A stretch of 64,000 bases of DNA, taken from contig OX637392.1 of assembly GCA_951799425.1 (NCBI GenBank), positions 32,944,093 through 33,008,092 on the forward strand, written 5' to 3'. The first letter of the stretch is position 1, and each line of letters starts with the position of its first letter. The position numbers and the translations under genes were made by a program. The notes under the pieces are model-generated. The model did no database searches. It had not been told where the DNA came from and saw only the letters and a list, made by a program, of their open reading frames with translations. The DNA comes from Ilex aquifolium. Taxonomy: Eukaryota; Streptophyta; Magnoliopsida; Aquifoliales; Aquifoliaceae. Shown here piece by piece: positions 1-11,647 of this stretch.

Positions 1-959
1 AACGATGTCAATGATATTCGAAAGCTATCATTTCTTTGTGTAATGTAGCACACCTCTTTCTAGCTTTTCGAAACTTCACCTACATGGTATTTCTTTCTTT
101 CATTATTTTTCTCATTTTTCACTTTTTTTTCCAGTTGTTTCTATAGACATTCTTTGAACAGTAGCCACCATCTTCTTTTCTTTTTCTCTTGCTTTTCTAT
201 ATCATACTGATTTATAAGAGGGCGCGAGAAAATTAGATGGCAAAGGTATGTCAAATATATTTTCCTGTGGCTAGGTTATCATATGGGTTACATGAAAAAG
301 AAATTACACTTTAAAGGCTCAATCACGACTAACTAGGGATATAATTTTGTAAAAGAAATGGCTAAGACTCAAAAATTAAATCAAAGATGGCCTAAGATCC
401 TTTCTCAAGCATGTGCACATGTATGTGTCATATGAATAGATTCTTTGTGGGATACATTAGTAGACTGCTCTATTTGCATCAATCAAAATAATAATAATGA
501 GATTATTTAAGGATAGAAAGTAAAAAGAAACCTTACTTGAATAAATGTTGATTTTCTCTCAAAAGCATCGCAAGGCTCGAAAACTTACAATGGTATTCTT
601 CGTTATCTCCACTAGTTATGTCAGGTTTTCAAAGAATTTCGGTTATATATCAATTCTATTTTCGAGTCTGGTCATTCTGTACCTTAAGAATAACAAATAC
701 CAATGTACATTTGACATTTAAGCATAGAGAAAATACCATTGAACTTGGAAAACTATGGCGTCTCAGGATAAGTCCCTACCCACGCTATAGGTTGGCATTT
801 TAGGACATTCCTTACTCGGCCCACATCTTTATTTCAACAAAAAGACTTTGTAAATCTAAAAAAAAAACATATTTACACTTTTTACAAAAAACGTTCGGAC
901 CATTAACCTTCATCCCCAAAACAGATTTTTCCACAGCTTTGTCATTTATTAGTCAAAAT
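1..959 (-). other. 3' non-coding region of element 1
   Basis: No coding region is visible. The part from about 300 to 700 resembles 35340-35760 inside element C: the shared phrases include the stretch around 'ggcctaagatc' and the one around 'ctccacta.ttatgtcaag', in the same order and orientation relative to pol. The stretch from about 740 to 950 resembles 18440-18650 in element 2. This is therefore conserved untranslated sequence of Athila-like elements, lying between the small 3' ORF and the 3' LTR. The short plus-strand reading frame at 618-803 is not supported. Confidence 0.6.
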
Positions 960-1370
960 CTAATCCGAGTCTCCCTCTCTGTCTGTGTAGTTAGAAAAAC
1001 CAGTGACTCTCCCAATTTCCTCTCTCACAAACCGGTTAAGCAAAGTACCGGAATAACATGGCGTATCAGGGTAATCCTTACTCAGCCCATTCACTATCCA
1101 GTCTAATCGATCGAGTGAACAATTGGAAATTGGTTCAGAACACTGGTTATATCTTTTCTCGTGAAAGACTTTGCCACACTGTTTACAGGCACCCAGCCTT
1201 TTGGCACGACGGCGTTTAACAAAGGTGCTTCTGCCACAGAGGGGTTTTGCTTGTTTTTCTCGGATGTCGGCCTTCTTTACCAGTCTTGCTTTTTTCATAA
1301 TCATAGTATGCACATCAGATGGAAAAGTGTGTAGAACTCCCAGACTAAACCTAAAAAGTTTAACATCCAT
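960..1370 (-). CDS. Conserved small 3' ORF of element 1, CCHC-like zinc-binding protein
   Basis: Open frame of 136 codons, same strand as pol and about 700 nt downstream of the integrase stop. The protein is basic in its first half (run of K and R at about residues 26-57) and contains the spacing C-x2-C-x4-H-x6-C at about residues 62-77 (core CKQCGKVFHEKRYNQC). This resembles the retroviral zinc knuckle C-x2-C-x4-H-x4-C with two extra residues. The homologous copy in element 2 (18019-18428) is broken by stops and a frameshift but has nearly the same length (410 against 411 nt) and keeps all four ligands. I do not recognise a named family. By position it is an extra ORF of the env-like slot, but no signal peptide or membrane segment is seen, so it is not an envelope protein. 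A nucleic-acid-binding accessory role is inference. Confidence 0.6.
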   Translation of the reverse strand: MDVKLFRFSLGVLHTFPSDVHTMIMKKARLVKKADIREKQAKPLCGRSTFVKRRRAKRLGACKQCGKVFHEKRYNQCSEPISNCSLDRLDWIVNGLSKDYPDTPCYSGTLLNRFVREEIGRVTGFSNYTDREGDSD

Positions 1371-1492
1371 ACTTTCTAAGCTTTAAGACTCACTATCTGG
1401 TTCTTTAACGTCTGCCAGTCACAAAGATGATTGAAGCTGACTCACATACATAATAATCAATTTATACAAGGCAAGGTACATAATATGATCAG

Positions 1493-1493
<1 letters not shown>

Positions 1494-1524
<31 letters not shown>
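1494..1524. repeat. (CAA)n microsatellite
   Basis: About ten CAA units followed by an imperfect A-rich extension to about 1540, inside the 3' untranslated part of element 1. Confidence 0.9.
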
Positions 1525-1583
1525 AAACAACAACAAAAATTTTAAAAATTTACTAGCACATGGTGGCAATATGAACTGTAGTT

Positions 1584-1630
1584 CTCACCCCCAACCTAAA
1601 CAGAACATTGTCCCCAATGTTTCGAATTTA
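1584..1630 (-). promoter_or_regulatory. Conserved post-pol motif with hairpin and G-rich tract
   Basis: On the minus strand an inverted repeat CATTGgggaCAATG is followed by a purine-rich tract GGTTGGGGGTGAG. The same block occurs at 17761-17810 in element 2 and 36051-36092 in element C, always 200-450 nt after pol. The G-rich tract looks like a polypurine tract, so an internal plus-strand priming site is possible; that function is inference. Confidence 0.5.
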
Positions 1631-2069
1631 CCAGTTCACGGATCTTGGAGATGAGATTGAATGGCAGAGATCTATTCATCTGCCGAAACCTACAAAGAAA
1701 ATACCCAAATTAATAATCATTCTTCGAAATAAGGGTTTCGGCTAGGCTGGAAACCCGTCCCCGTAAGTGCATATAGCAGAAGAAGACCCATGTACAAATA
1801 CAAACATATAAAGCAAATCATTAAACAAAGGACTAGGTCTTCGGGGTATATGGTCATGGATTTGCAGGGGGTGGGTTTTTTTTATAGAGAACAGAGAACA
1901 ATGAAGAAGAAGAAAGGAAAAGGATGGGGGGGCCAACACTGGTGGATTGGAAAAAAAGGGTTGTATTTCCAGAAGACGGAGAACGAAGAAGAAGAAGAAG
2001 AAAAGAGAAAAAGAAGAAGGAAAGGGGGGCCAACAGCGGTAAATGAAAGAGAGACAAAAGGTGAGGGCC

Positions 2070-3890
2070 TTATAAAGGCGTTCTCTCGGGTCGGGTCAGG
2101 TTGTATTTTTCCTGACTCGATCCATTTGAGTATCGGCAGGCGCGAATCTCGGAGGGATATTCTGGTTCCATCAAAAGAATGGTGTCCACATTTTTAACAA
2201 AGTCCTCCAAAAATGGTTTCAACCGCTGACCATTAACACTAAAGATATTACCATTTGATGGGTTTTCTACTTCAACTGCTCCATGGCCAAACACCTTTTT
2301 GACAATGTAAGGCCCAGTCCATCTTGACTTCAACTTACCAGGAAAGAGGCGGAGTCTTGAATTGAACAATAGGACTTTTTGAGAAGGTTCAAAAGACTTC
2401 CGTACAATGTTCTTGTCATGAAAAATTTTCATTCTGGTTTTCGCAATCTTAGCATTCTCATATGCTTCATTTCTCAATTCCTCCAATTCATTTATCTGAA
2501 GTTTCCTTGTCAATCCGGCCTTGTCTAGGTCAAAATTCATTGCTTTAATGGCCCAGTATACCCTATGTTCCAATTCCACATGTAGGTGACATGGTTTTCC
2601 ATAGACTAATCGATAAGGAGACATGCCCAAAATTGTTTTGAAAGCAGTGCGATATGCCCAGAGTGCATCAGTTATTCTTAACGACCAATCTTTGCGGTCT
2701 GGATTTACCATTTTTTCTAAAATTAATTTGATCTCCCGATTAGCTAATTCAGCCTGTCCACTAGTCTGTGGGTGATAAGGGGTTGCAATTTTGTGAAAGA
2801 TCAAGTATTTTCTCATTAAATTCCAGAATGGACGATTGCAAAAATGAGCACCCCCATCACTTATGATTGATCTTGGAATTCCAAACCGGGACAAAATATT
2901 TTCTTTTAAAAATTTGATCACTGTGTGGTGATCATTGTTTCGGCATGGAATTGCTTCAATCCATTTAGATACACAGTCTACGGCCACTAAAATGTATAAA
3001 TAGCCAAAGGAAGGGGGAAATGGTTCCATAAAATCGATGCCCCAACAGTAAAAAATTTCAATCACCAGAATGGGGTTTAAGGGCATCATGTTTCTTTTAA
3101 AAATGCTTTCCAACCTTTGGCATCTATCGCAAGTTAAACAAAAGGCATGAACATCTTTGAAAAGTGTGGGCCAATAAAATCCACACTGCAGGATTTTTGC
3201 AGCGGTTTTCCTTGATGAAAAATGGCCACCGCATGCTTCAGAATGGCAAAATGTTATTACCTGGTTGCTTTCATGAGCGGAGATGCAACACCTTATGATC
3301 TGATCCTTACAGTACTTAAATACGTAGGGATCCTCCCAAAAGAAGTTACGAACCTCCCTCAGAAATTTCTTCTTGTCCATCATGGTAAAGGATGGAGGGA
3401 GTGTACCAGTAGCAAGAAAATTAGCAATATCAGCGTACCATGGTCTCTCATCAATCGTGAACAGCTGTTCATCGGGAAATTTCTCATTGATTGGCAATCC
3501 ATCTTCATGAAATTCATACGTTAATCTGGAAAAATGGTCTGCCACCACATTCTCGACACCTTTTTTGTCTTTAATGATCAGATCAAACTCTTGGAGCAAA
3601 AGTATCCATCTCAAGAGCCTTGGCTTGGCATCTTTCTTAATGAGCAAGAATTTTAGGGCTGCATGGTCAGCGAATACAGTAACAGAAGAACCAACAAGAT
3701 AAGAACGGAATTTTTCCAGAGCAAAAACTACAGCAAGCAATTCTTTTTCAGTTGTTGAATAATTCATTTGAACATCATTCAAAGTTTTGCTTGCATAGTA
3801 AATCACATGAAGTTTCTTATCTTTTCTTTGTCCCAACACAGCATCTACAACATAATCACTTGCATCACACATCAATTCAAATGGAAGAGT
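2070..3890 (-). pseudogene. Element 1 pol, RNase H and integrase
   Basis: An open frame of 601 codons (3875-2070) continues the frame of the upstream RT after a single TAG at about 3888-3890. The RNase H part starts with the core FELMCDASD and has the [15 protein letters not shown] and [10 protein letters not shown] blocks. The integrase has an H-H-C-C zinc-binding region (ends CLTCDRCQR) and the D, D, E core residues in the contexts [14 protein letters not shown] and [11 protein letters not shown]-terminal region with [10 protein letters not shown] follows, and no chromodomain is seen. The integrase is uninterrupted and its core residues are all present; only the upstream stop separates it from RT. 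Length is normal for a plant Ty3/gypsy RH-INT portion. Confidence 0.9.
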
Positions 3891-5902
3891 CTATTCAGGC
3901 GGTTGCATTATTGGAGCAGAAATTAACATGCCTTTAAGCTTGTCAAAAGCTTTCTGGCATGCTTCATTCCACACAAAAATTACATCCTGACTCAGAAGAT
4001 GACAAATGGGTTTGGCTATGGTACTAAAATCTTTTATGAATCTCCTGTAAAAACCTGCATGTCCTAGGAATGATCGGACGTCCTTTACAGTCTTAGGGGT
4101 AGGAAAATTTCCAATCAGATATATTTTTGCCTTGTCAACTTTCATGCCCTTATACGATACAATGTGACCAAGGACAATGCCTTGTGTTACCATGAAATGA
4201 CATTTTTCCCAATTGAGCACTAGGTTGGCTTCCTTACACCTTATCAGCACTTTCTCTAGATTAGTCAGACATAAATCAAAGGAATCACCATATACATAGA
4301 AGTCATCCATGAATACTTCCAAAATTTTTTCAACAATGTCACTGAACAAGCTTAGTATGCATCTTTGGAATGTTGCAGGAGCGTTACAAAGTCCAAATGG
4401 CATCCTTTTAAATGCAAAGGTGCCAAAGGGGTATGTGAAGGTTGTTTTCTCCTGATCATCTAGTGCTATCTCAATTTGGTTGTACCCAGAATACCCATCT
4501 AGGAAACAGTAGAATGCATGCCCTGCAATTCTCTCTAGGACTTGGTCAAGAAATGGAAGAGGAAAATGATATTTTCTAGTGACCAAATTGAGTTTTCGAT
4601 AGTCTATGCACATCCGCCATCCTGTGACAACTCGAGTTGGTACTAGTTTATTGGCATCATTCTTGACCACTGTGACTCCAGATTTCTTTGGCACAACTTG
4701 GGTTGGACTAACCCACTTGCAGTCTGAGATGGGGAAAATTATCCTTGCATCTAACAGCTTAAGCACCTCAGTTTTCACAACTTCCTTCATATGAGGGTTC
4801 AGTCGTCGTTGTATTTGACGAGAGGGTTTTGAATCCTCTTCAAGGTATATAGCATGATTGCAGATTAACGGGCTTATACCTTTCAATTCAGCGATAGTCC
4901 ACCCAATGGTGCTTTTATGGAGTTTGAGAACTTCAATCAGCTTAGATTCTTGCAAGTTCGTAAGCTTAGATGAAATCACCACTCGGTATGACTCGTCCTT
5001 TCCCAAAAATGCATATTTGAGGTCAGATGGAAGTGTCTTTAGGTCAGGTTTTGGTGGCTTGACACTTGATGAGAGTGGCTTTGTGCCACTTGATGGAAGT
5101 TCCTCGAATTTGGGTGCCCATGTCTCAACAACATGAGTAGGGTAACTTTGTGGATTTGGGCCATCATCTGTTGACTCAGACGTGCTGGGTTCCAAATGAT
5201 ATGATTTAGCAGAGGGTTCAACAAAAATATCGTTCACATGTTCATGAACCAGTGACTCAATGGAATTCATTTCTCTCTCTTCTTTGTCCTCTCTTGGGTG
5301 TTTGGCAATATTGAAAATATTCAGCTCAAGAGTCATGTTCCCAAAAGTTAATTTCATAACCCCATTCCTACAATTGATCAGAGCATTGGAGGTTGCTAGG
5401 AAGGGTCGACCAAGAATAACGGGAATTTGGATTTCTAAATGCGATGCTGGCTGAGTATCCAAAATAATGAAGTCAACAAGGAAGACAGCGTTGTCCACTT
5501 GGACAAGTACATCTTCAACAATGCCCCGAGGGATTTTTACAGATCTGTCTGCCAATTGGAGTGTGACACGAGTGGGCTTTATTTCACCCAGACCCAATTG
5601 TTGGTAAACAGAGAACGGGATCAAATTGACACTGGCTCCAAGGTCTAACAGTGCTTGTTCTATTCTGAAAATTTCAATAACACACGACACTGTTGGACAC
5701 CCAGGGTCCTTGTATTTTGGAGGGGTTTTATGTTGAAGCAGGGCACTGGTTTGTTCCGTCAAGAAGGCTCTTTTTTGGACATTTTGGCTTCTCTTGATTG
5801 TGCACAAGTCTTTCAGAAACTTGGCATAAGAAGGAACCTGTTTGATTGCATCCAGAAGAGGGATGTTGATATTTACTTGCTTAAAAAACTGGTAAATTTC
5901 TG
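3891..5902 (-). pseudogene. Element 1 pol, aspartic protease and reverse transcriptase
   Basis: The open frame of 638 codons (5807-3891) is part of a frame that begins just after a TAG at about 5902. The protease active site is LLDLGAS (D-L-G-A-S in place of the usual D-S/T-G-A), as in Athila-type elements and in elements 2 and C here. The RT shows the KWVSPTQVVPKK block, the GWRMCIDYRKLN block, DGYSGYNQI, FGLCNAPATFQRC and the catalytic box VFMDD (F-M-D-D form). The frame ends with a TAG before the RNase H part. Function in the intact element would be polyprotein cleavage and cDNA synthesis in the cytoplasmic particle. Confidence 0.9.
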
Positions 5903-5903
5903 G

Positions 5904-6167
5904 CTAGTTGTTCAGCTTCTGTACCTTTTTGAGTTTATGAGGAAAAGGGGCAGGAATAGGGCATAAAGGTTCTTTTTCCTTTGATGGTTCTGGCTCTTTT
6001 TCAATCACAGGCTCAGGTTCAATTGGTTCAGTGCATGGGATTGACTCAGGTCTTGGCTTTGGGATCAACATGTTTCTTATTGTTTTGTCAATCAACTTGC
6101 CACTTCTTAGTGAAGTGATGACTTGGGCTTGGTCTTGTGGGGTTTTCATGATTGAAGAATTTCCCAC
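5904..6167 (-). pseudogene. Element 1 gag-pol linker segment
   Basis: Short open frame of 87 codons between two nonsense codons. It contains the block QVITSLRSGKLIDKTI and a proline and glutamate-rich segment that precedes the protease in Athila-like polyproteins. The homologous part in element 2 (13433-13860) reads CAA where element 1 has TAA at about 6172-6174, and a histidine codon CAT where element 1 has TAG at 5902. So this is simply the middle of a gag-pol polyprotein broken by point mutations, not a separate gene. Confidence 0.75.
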
Positions 6168-6173
6168 TTGGAA

Positions 6174-7628
6174 TTATCCTTGTGGAGGTTTTGGTTGGGC
6201 AGGAAACTTGCCCTTCTCATGTGTGTTCATGGATAGGGTCAATTTTTGGATGTGGCTTTTGATATCCTCAAAAGAATGGGTGGTCTGTGCTTTGAAATCA
6301 GTGAAAGCTTGTGTGGAATGGGTGTTGTAGTTCATTTGGGTTTGCATGAACTGGTTCAGTGTATCCTCAAGGCTCCTTTTGTGTGGTGGTTGGTATGGTT
6401 GATATGCGGGAAGCCCTTGAGGTGGTGGTTGTGGACCTTGTGGTTGGTTCATGGGAGTTGATTGTGTGTTCCTCCAACTGAAGTTTGGGTGATTTCGCCA
6501 CCCTGGATTGTATGTTTCAGAATACGGGTTGGAGTAGGGCTTGTTGAAGTTGGAAATTGCATTTGTTTGTTCCAACAAGACCTCTTTAAATGCTGGAATG
6601 GTAGGACACTCCCCAATAGGGTGTCTTGTCAGTGCACAGATCCCACACACTAGTTTTGTGGGATGGCCAGTATTAACTTGATGTACCTTTTTCATCTCTA
6701 AAGCTTCAAGCTTTCGAGATAAGGTGGTCATTTTTGCTCTTAGGTCATCATCTTCTTTCAAGACATACTTTTCTCCTTGGGAAGGAGATGGTCTGGCTTC
6801 AACAGTGGTAGGGGAGGCTGAGTCCCACATCTGAGAACTATCAGATATGGTGTCAAAAAAATCGAATGCCTCTTCTGGACTTTTTCCCATAAATTCTCCT
6901 TGGGCCATCATTTCGACGAACTGACGTAGTCTAGAGGGAAAGGAGTCATAGAAAAATCCTACCAAAGTCCAATTCTCAAAAGTATGGTGTGGGCAGGATT
7001 GAAGAAGATCTTTGAATCTCTCCCAACTTTGGTAAAAGGTTTCTCCTTCTTTGACCGAAAAATTCATGATCAGTCTTTTGAGTGCATTAGTGCGGTGTAG
7101 AGGAAAAAACTTTCTGAAAAATTCATCATGTAATGCCTGTCAGTCAGGTATTGAAAGAGCTTTTAAAGAACTTAGCCATTGTTTAGCTTTGTCCCTTAAA
7201 GAGAAAGGAAAAATTTTCATCCTGGCCAGTTCAGAATTGTCTTGAAATGTTCCACATACTTCCTCAAAATCTTTTATATGCAGATATGAATTTTCTGCAT
7301 CCAAAGCATGAAAAACAAGTAACAACTGCACTGTCCCCGGCTTTACAGTAAAGAGGGGAGCATTTTCAGGGAATACAAAACAAGAGGGGACACTATTTCT
7401 TGTGGGATTTAGGTAATCCCGCAAAGTTTGAATGTTAGGTACTTCCCTCTCTCTCATAGGGACTTCTCCGTTTCTTTCATTATTTGCCATATTTCTCTCA
7501 CAGGAGTCTGCTACTGATATAGGTGAATTTGGTTCAGGCTGATTCACATACTCAAACGATTCTGCTGGCAAATTCTGATAGTGAGGAGTGCCCTCAAACA
7601 TAAAAATAAAGAAAATAAAACAAAACAA
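6174..7628 (-). pseudogene. Element 1 gag
   Basis: Two same-frame pieces, 7628-7140 (162 codons) and 7067-6174 (297 codons), belong to one gag. They are separated by a TGA at 7140-7142 that replaces the TGG found at the same codon in element 2. The first piece has the gag core with YLHIKDFEEVCGTF and DKAKQWLSSL. The second has the FYQSWERFKDLLQSCPHH block, then a region with CGICALTRHPIGEC (a C-x2-C-x4-H-x4-C zinc knuckle), then a Q and P-rich tail. The capsid and nucleocapsid of the particle would come from this part. The first methionine of the open frame lies in a hydrophobic leader-like stretch and may not be the true start. Confidence 0.85.
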
Positions 7629-7705
7629 AATTATTCACAGTAAACCAAAGAATATACAAAAAAGAAAGGTATTTTTACCTTTTACCTTCAAACACTTTTT
7701 ATGGC

Positions 7706-7723
7706 TCCCCGGCAACGGCACCA
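7706..7723 (-). other. Primer-binding site of element 1
   Basis: On the minus strand it reads TGGTGCCGTTGCCGGGGA, one base away from TGGCGCCGTTGCCGGGGA, the form typical of Athila-type elements and considered complementary to tRNA-Asp. It lies 6 nt from the LTR end at 7730, as expected for first-strand priming. Confidence 0.85.
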
Positions 7724-7729
7724 AAAACT

Positions 7730-9288
7730 TGACTTGATCCGAAATGTGTACACCCAAGTGCAGGCGATCAAGCTGTAGTAATAATCCGGTTTGAGTCTGG
7801 AGTTGAATCCACAGGGAGCTATTGTTAGTGTTTCAAAGTAAGCAGTGGTGGAGGCCAGTTGGTTGTATCATTTGAGATTTGAAATTGTGGTGTTCAGGAT
7901 TCTTTCTGGACAGAATATAAGATTCTTTCCAGGAGAGTTTTCTAAACAAAATGTGAGATAAGCTTTAATATAAAAGAGTCACTCTTTAGTTCAAGGCTTT
8001 GGACATGTAGTTAATTATCCGGTTTATTATAATTGTGTTTGATAAGTCAATTAACTCCCGTGTCAACGGCAGGTTAATCGGAAGATAAAGGTGGATTGTG
8101 AGAATTAAAAACATGATTTCGATGTCTTCCTAGAAGTTTACAAGAATTGTTTGTGCCGAGACTTAACCCGTCTACAAACAAGCAAGTGTTTCTACAAGAC
8201 CTCCAATCATGACATTAATGCTCCTAGTCCATTCTTTAATTGAAGCACAATAATGGTGAAGATTGAAGGGTAGTCATGAAGATCTAGCCGGGGTACTTGC
8301 CTTGAATCGATGAGTCTTTCTATGCAAGAGTTATCTATGTTATAGAAAGAACTCTTGATTATACAAAGTACCATAGCTTTGCTAGCTGCAATCAATCATT
8401 CAATAAGTAAGGGGAATATAAAGCATTAAGCATAATCGAAAATGGACAGATATAACTACCGGATAATTTCTACACGTCCAACACCTCTCACTGAAGAGTG
8501 AATGAGAAACTACTCACTCTTCATGGCTTTGGTAAAGCTAGAAAAGTGAGTGATGCTCATTCCTCCAAGTAGAGAAGTTACAAGATAAGGTACAATAAAC
8601 AAGGAGCCGATCTTCGAAGAAGAATGAGTGAATCACGTTCCACCCTTCATGGCTTTGGCGAAGCGCTAGAAAAGTGGAAGAGTTTCACTCCTCTAAGGGA
8701 AGAAAGAAGCTCAAGCATTGGAAGTGAATGAAACACATATTAAAAATAGAAGAAAAGTAGTCACTTTTGGAGGGTGATCCACAACCAAAAGTAATCTATC
8801 TTTCTTCTAGACATGAAATTAAAAGAGACAAATTAGAAGAAAGCAATTACTTTTGGAGGGTTTTCCACAACCAAAAACATCTATCTTTTACAAGCCCCAA
8901 GGGGTGGTATTTATAGGCAACCAAAAGATGCCCTTTACAAGCCCAAAATATGCCTTTTACAAGCCCCAAGAAGATGTCATTTACAAGCCCCAAGAAGATC
9001 TTGAATTACACTTTGATCCCCCTTTGTTTTGCTTTAATAATTGGCACCATATAGTTTGTAGCTTTGATAATTGGCTCCCTAGTAATTTGTATCTTTGACA
9101 CAATTGGCTCCCCAGTAATTTTGACGCACAAAACCCTGAAAAGAACAACAATTAATGCATTATTCATAATTCACACACTAACCCTAATTTGACTTACTTT
9201 GACTAGTTTAACTTTGTTTTACTAACACAATTGACCTATTAACTTAATTAAATTATGAATTAATTAGAGTTAACCAGGTAGCGTTGCA
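7730..9288 (-). repeat. 5' LTR of element 1
   Basis: The 3' end of the LTR on the minus strand is ...AAGTCA, next to the PBS. The R-U5 part (about 7730-8800) is clearly related to the solo LTR at 11648-13427 and the LTR remnant at 9289-10152, in opposite orientation. A TATA box (TATAAATA on the minus strand) lies at about 8912-8919. Upstream of it there is a short tandem array of a unit around 'tttacaagccccaag' (8885-9000). The outer end is placed at about 9288 because sequence related to the opposite-strand LTR begins there; an alternative start at about 9178 cannot be excluded. Confidence 0.7.
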
Positions 9289-10152
9289 CTCATTCTTTGT
9301 CAGAGATAAGCATATTTTTTTGGTAAACATTAACTTGTAATTATAAGTTCCTCTACTTGGAGGGATGAGATTCACTTACTTTTTCTAGCTTTTTCAAAGC
9401 CATGAAGAGTGAGTATTTTCTCATTCACTGTTTAGTGAGGTGATGGACATGTATATTATTGTTCGGAAGTTATATTTGTCCATTTCATTTATACTTAATG
9501 ATTTATCTTTTCATTGCTTATTGAATGATTGAATGCATCTAACAAAGCTAAAAGTACTTTGTACGATCATGAATCTCTTATAGACAAGTTAATTCTTGAA
9601 ATAGGAGAATTCATTGGTTCTTTGCAAGTACTCAAGCTAGGTCTTCATGACAACTTTTCAATCTTCATTGTCATTATGTTTTAACTAAGAATGGGGTAAT
9701 TTAATAGTTGCTGGATGATTTGTAGGATTGTTTGCTTGTCTATAGACAGTTTAAGTCTCGGCACTAACGATTCTTGCAAATCTCTACAAAGACATCGGAG
9801 TCATGCTCTTAGTTCACACAGTCCATATTTATCCTCTAATTAACTTATTATTGACTTAGGGGTTAATTTAGTTGTTTACAAAGCACAAATATAACAACCG
9901 GATGAATAACTACATGTCCGAATTGTTGAGCTAAAGGGTGACTTTTTCATTTAAGAGAATCATATATTTTGTCTAGAAAATTCTATAGTCATCATAACTT
10001 CAAATCTCAAGGGTTCCAGTTACTTTGGTCTCTATCACTTATAACTTTAAAACACCAAAATTAGTTCCTTGTGGATTCGACTCCGGACTTAATCGAATTA
10101 TAACTACAACTTGACCATCTGCACTTGGGTGTACACATTTCAGGTCAAGTCA
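9289..10152 (+). repeat. 5' LTR remnant of element 2
   Basis: Matches the last 890 bases or so of the solo LTR at 11648-13427, ending ...GGTCAAGTCA directly before the PBS. The upstream two thirds are missing, presumably displaced to the far side of element 1, which inserted here in opposite orientation. Confidence 0.8.
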
Positions 10153-10158
10153 AGTTTC

Positions 10159-10176
10159 TGGCACCGTTGTTGGGGA
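10159..10176 (+). other. Primer-binding site of element 2
   Basis: Reads TGGCACCGTTGTTGGGGA, two substitutions from the Athila-type TGGCGCCGTTGCCGGGGA, both of the C-T or G-A class. It starts 7 nt after the LTR end. Confidence 0.8.
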
Positions 10177-10261
10177 ATCTAACAGTGTTTTAAAGTAAAA
10201 AGTGAAAAAAATATTTATTTGTTGTATATATTTTTGATTTACTGTATATAATTCTTATTTT

Positions 10262-11647
10262 ATGTCTGAGGAAGATCCTCGCTTTTCAAATTTGCCAGAA
10301 GAATCTGTTGGGTCTATAAATCAATCTAAACCTTCTTCACCTTGATCAATAGTAGACTCCTTGATAATAACATGACCAATAATGAGAGAGAAGGGAAAAT
10401 TTCTAATATTCAAACTCTAAGGGATTCTTTACATCCCACACGAAACAGTGTCCCCTCTTGTTTTGTGTTTCCTGCAAATGCGCCCAACTTCAATGTCAAG
10501 TCAGGAAATTCCAATTACTACCTCAATTTCATGGACTCGAATCAGAAAAACCCATATTTACATATTAAAGATTTCGAGGAGGTATGTGGGACATTCCATG
10601 ATAATTCTGAACTGGCCAAGTTGGAACTTTTTGCTTTCTCTTTAAAGGACAAAGCTAAACAATGACTAAATTCTTTGAAAGCTCATTCGATACCAAACTG
10701 GCAGGCATTACAAAATGAGTTTTTCAGGAATTTTTTCCCTCTACACTATACCAATGTACTTAAAAGGCAAATCATGAACTTTTTGGTTAAAGAGGGAGAT
10801 ACATTTTACCAATGTTGGGAGAGATTCAAGGATCTTCTCCAAGCCTGCCCACACCATTCTTTTGAGAGTTAGACTTTGGTAGGATTTTTCTATGATTCTC
10901 TACCCACTCGACTACGTCAATTTGTTGAAATGATGGCTCAAGGGAAGTTCATGGGAAAAAGTCCAGAGGAGGCATTTGAATTTTTTTGATACAATATCCG
11001 AGGGTTCCTAGATGTGGGACTCAGCCTCTCCTTCTACTATTGAAGCCAAACCATCCACTTCCCAATGGGAAAAATATTTTTTAAAAGAAGATGATGACCT
11101 GAGAGCAAAAATGACTACCTTATCTCGAAAGCTTGAAGCTCTAGAGATGAAGAAGCTAAATCAGGTTGTTGTTGGCCCTCTCACAGAACAAGTGTGTGAG
11201 ATTTGTACTTTGATAGGACATCCTACTGGGGACTGTCCTACCATTCCTGCATTTAAGGAAGTCTTGTTAGAACAGACCAATGCAATTTCCAATTTTAGCA
11301 AGCCCTATTCCAACCCTTATTCCGAAACTTATAATCTAGGATGACGGAATCACCCAAATTTCAGCTGGAGGAACACAAAAAAACCTCCCATAAATCCACA
11401 ACAAGGTTCACAACCACCACCACAAGGTCTTCCTACGTATCAACCATACCAACCACCAAACAAGAGAAGGCTTGAGGACACATTGAATCAGTTCATGCAA
11501 AGCCAAATGAACTACAACAATCATTCCACTTAGGATTTCAATGACTTCAAAACCCATACTACTCAGTCATTTGAGGACCTCAAAAGTCATATCCAAAAGT
11601 TGACCCAGTTAATGACCACACATGAGAATGGCAAGTTTCCTGCCCAA
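10262..11647 (+). pseudogene. Element 2 gag, first part
   Basis: Starts at an ATG shortly after the PBS leader (MSEEDPRFSNLPEE...). It has the same blocks as the gag of element 1: YLHIKDFEEVCGTF, KDKAKQ, FYQCWERFKDLLQACPHH, and a knuckle CEICTLIGHPTGDC (C-x2-C-x4-H-x4-C). Stops at 10663-10665 (TGA), 10870-10872 (TAG), 11342-11344 (TGA) and 11528-11530 (TAG) fall at codons that are TGG or CAG in element 1; a frame change occurs near 10981. It is cut at 11647 by a solo LTR, and the frame resumes at 13433. Confidence 0.85.

Larger units (their letters stand above)
1..9288 (-). mobile_element. Athila-like Ty3/gypsy retrotransposon, element 1 (3' end outside window)
   Basis: Reading on the minus strand the order is 5' LTR (9288-7730), PBS, gag, protease, RT, RNase H, integrase, a conserved spacer motif, a small CCHC-type ORF and then non-coding sequence that runs off the left edge. 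Domain order PR-RT-RH-INT is that of Ty3/gypsy; the PBS type and protein similarity to elements 2 and C in this window point to the Athila lineage. It appears to have inserted into the 5' LTR of element 2, because the LTR of element 2 starts abruptly at about 9289. Coding regions carry only a few nonsense codons, so this is the best preserved pol in the window, but no full polyprotein frame remains. Confidence 0.9.

Noticed and set aside
960-1370. Small 3' ORF as an envelope gene
   Set aside because: No signal peptide, membrane segment or cleavage motif; composition and CCHC-like core suggest nucleic-acid binding.
1790-2197. 135-codon plus-strand ORF rich in E, K and R
   Set aside because: It reads the antisense of a pyrimidine-rich stretch and the end of element 1 pol; low complexity.
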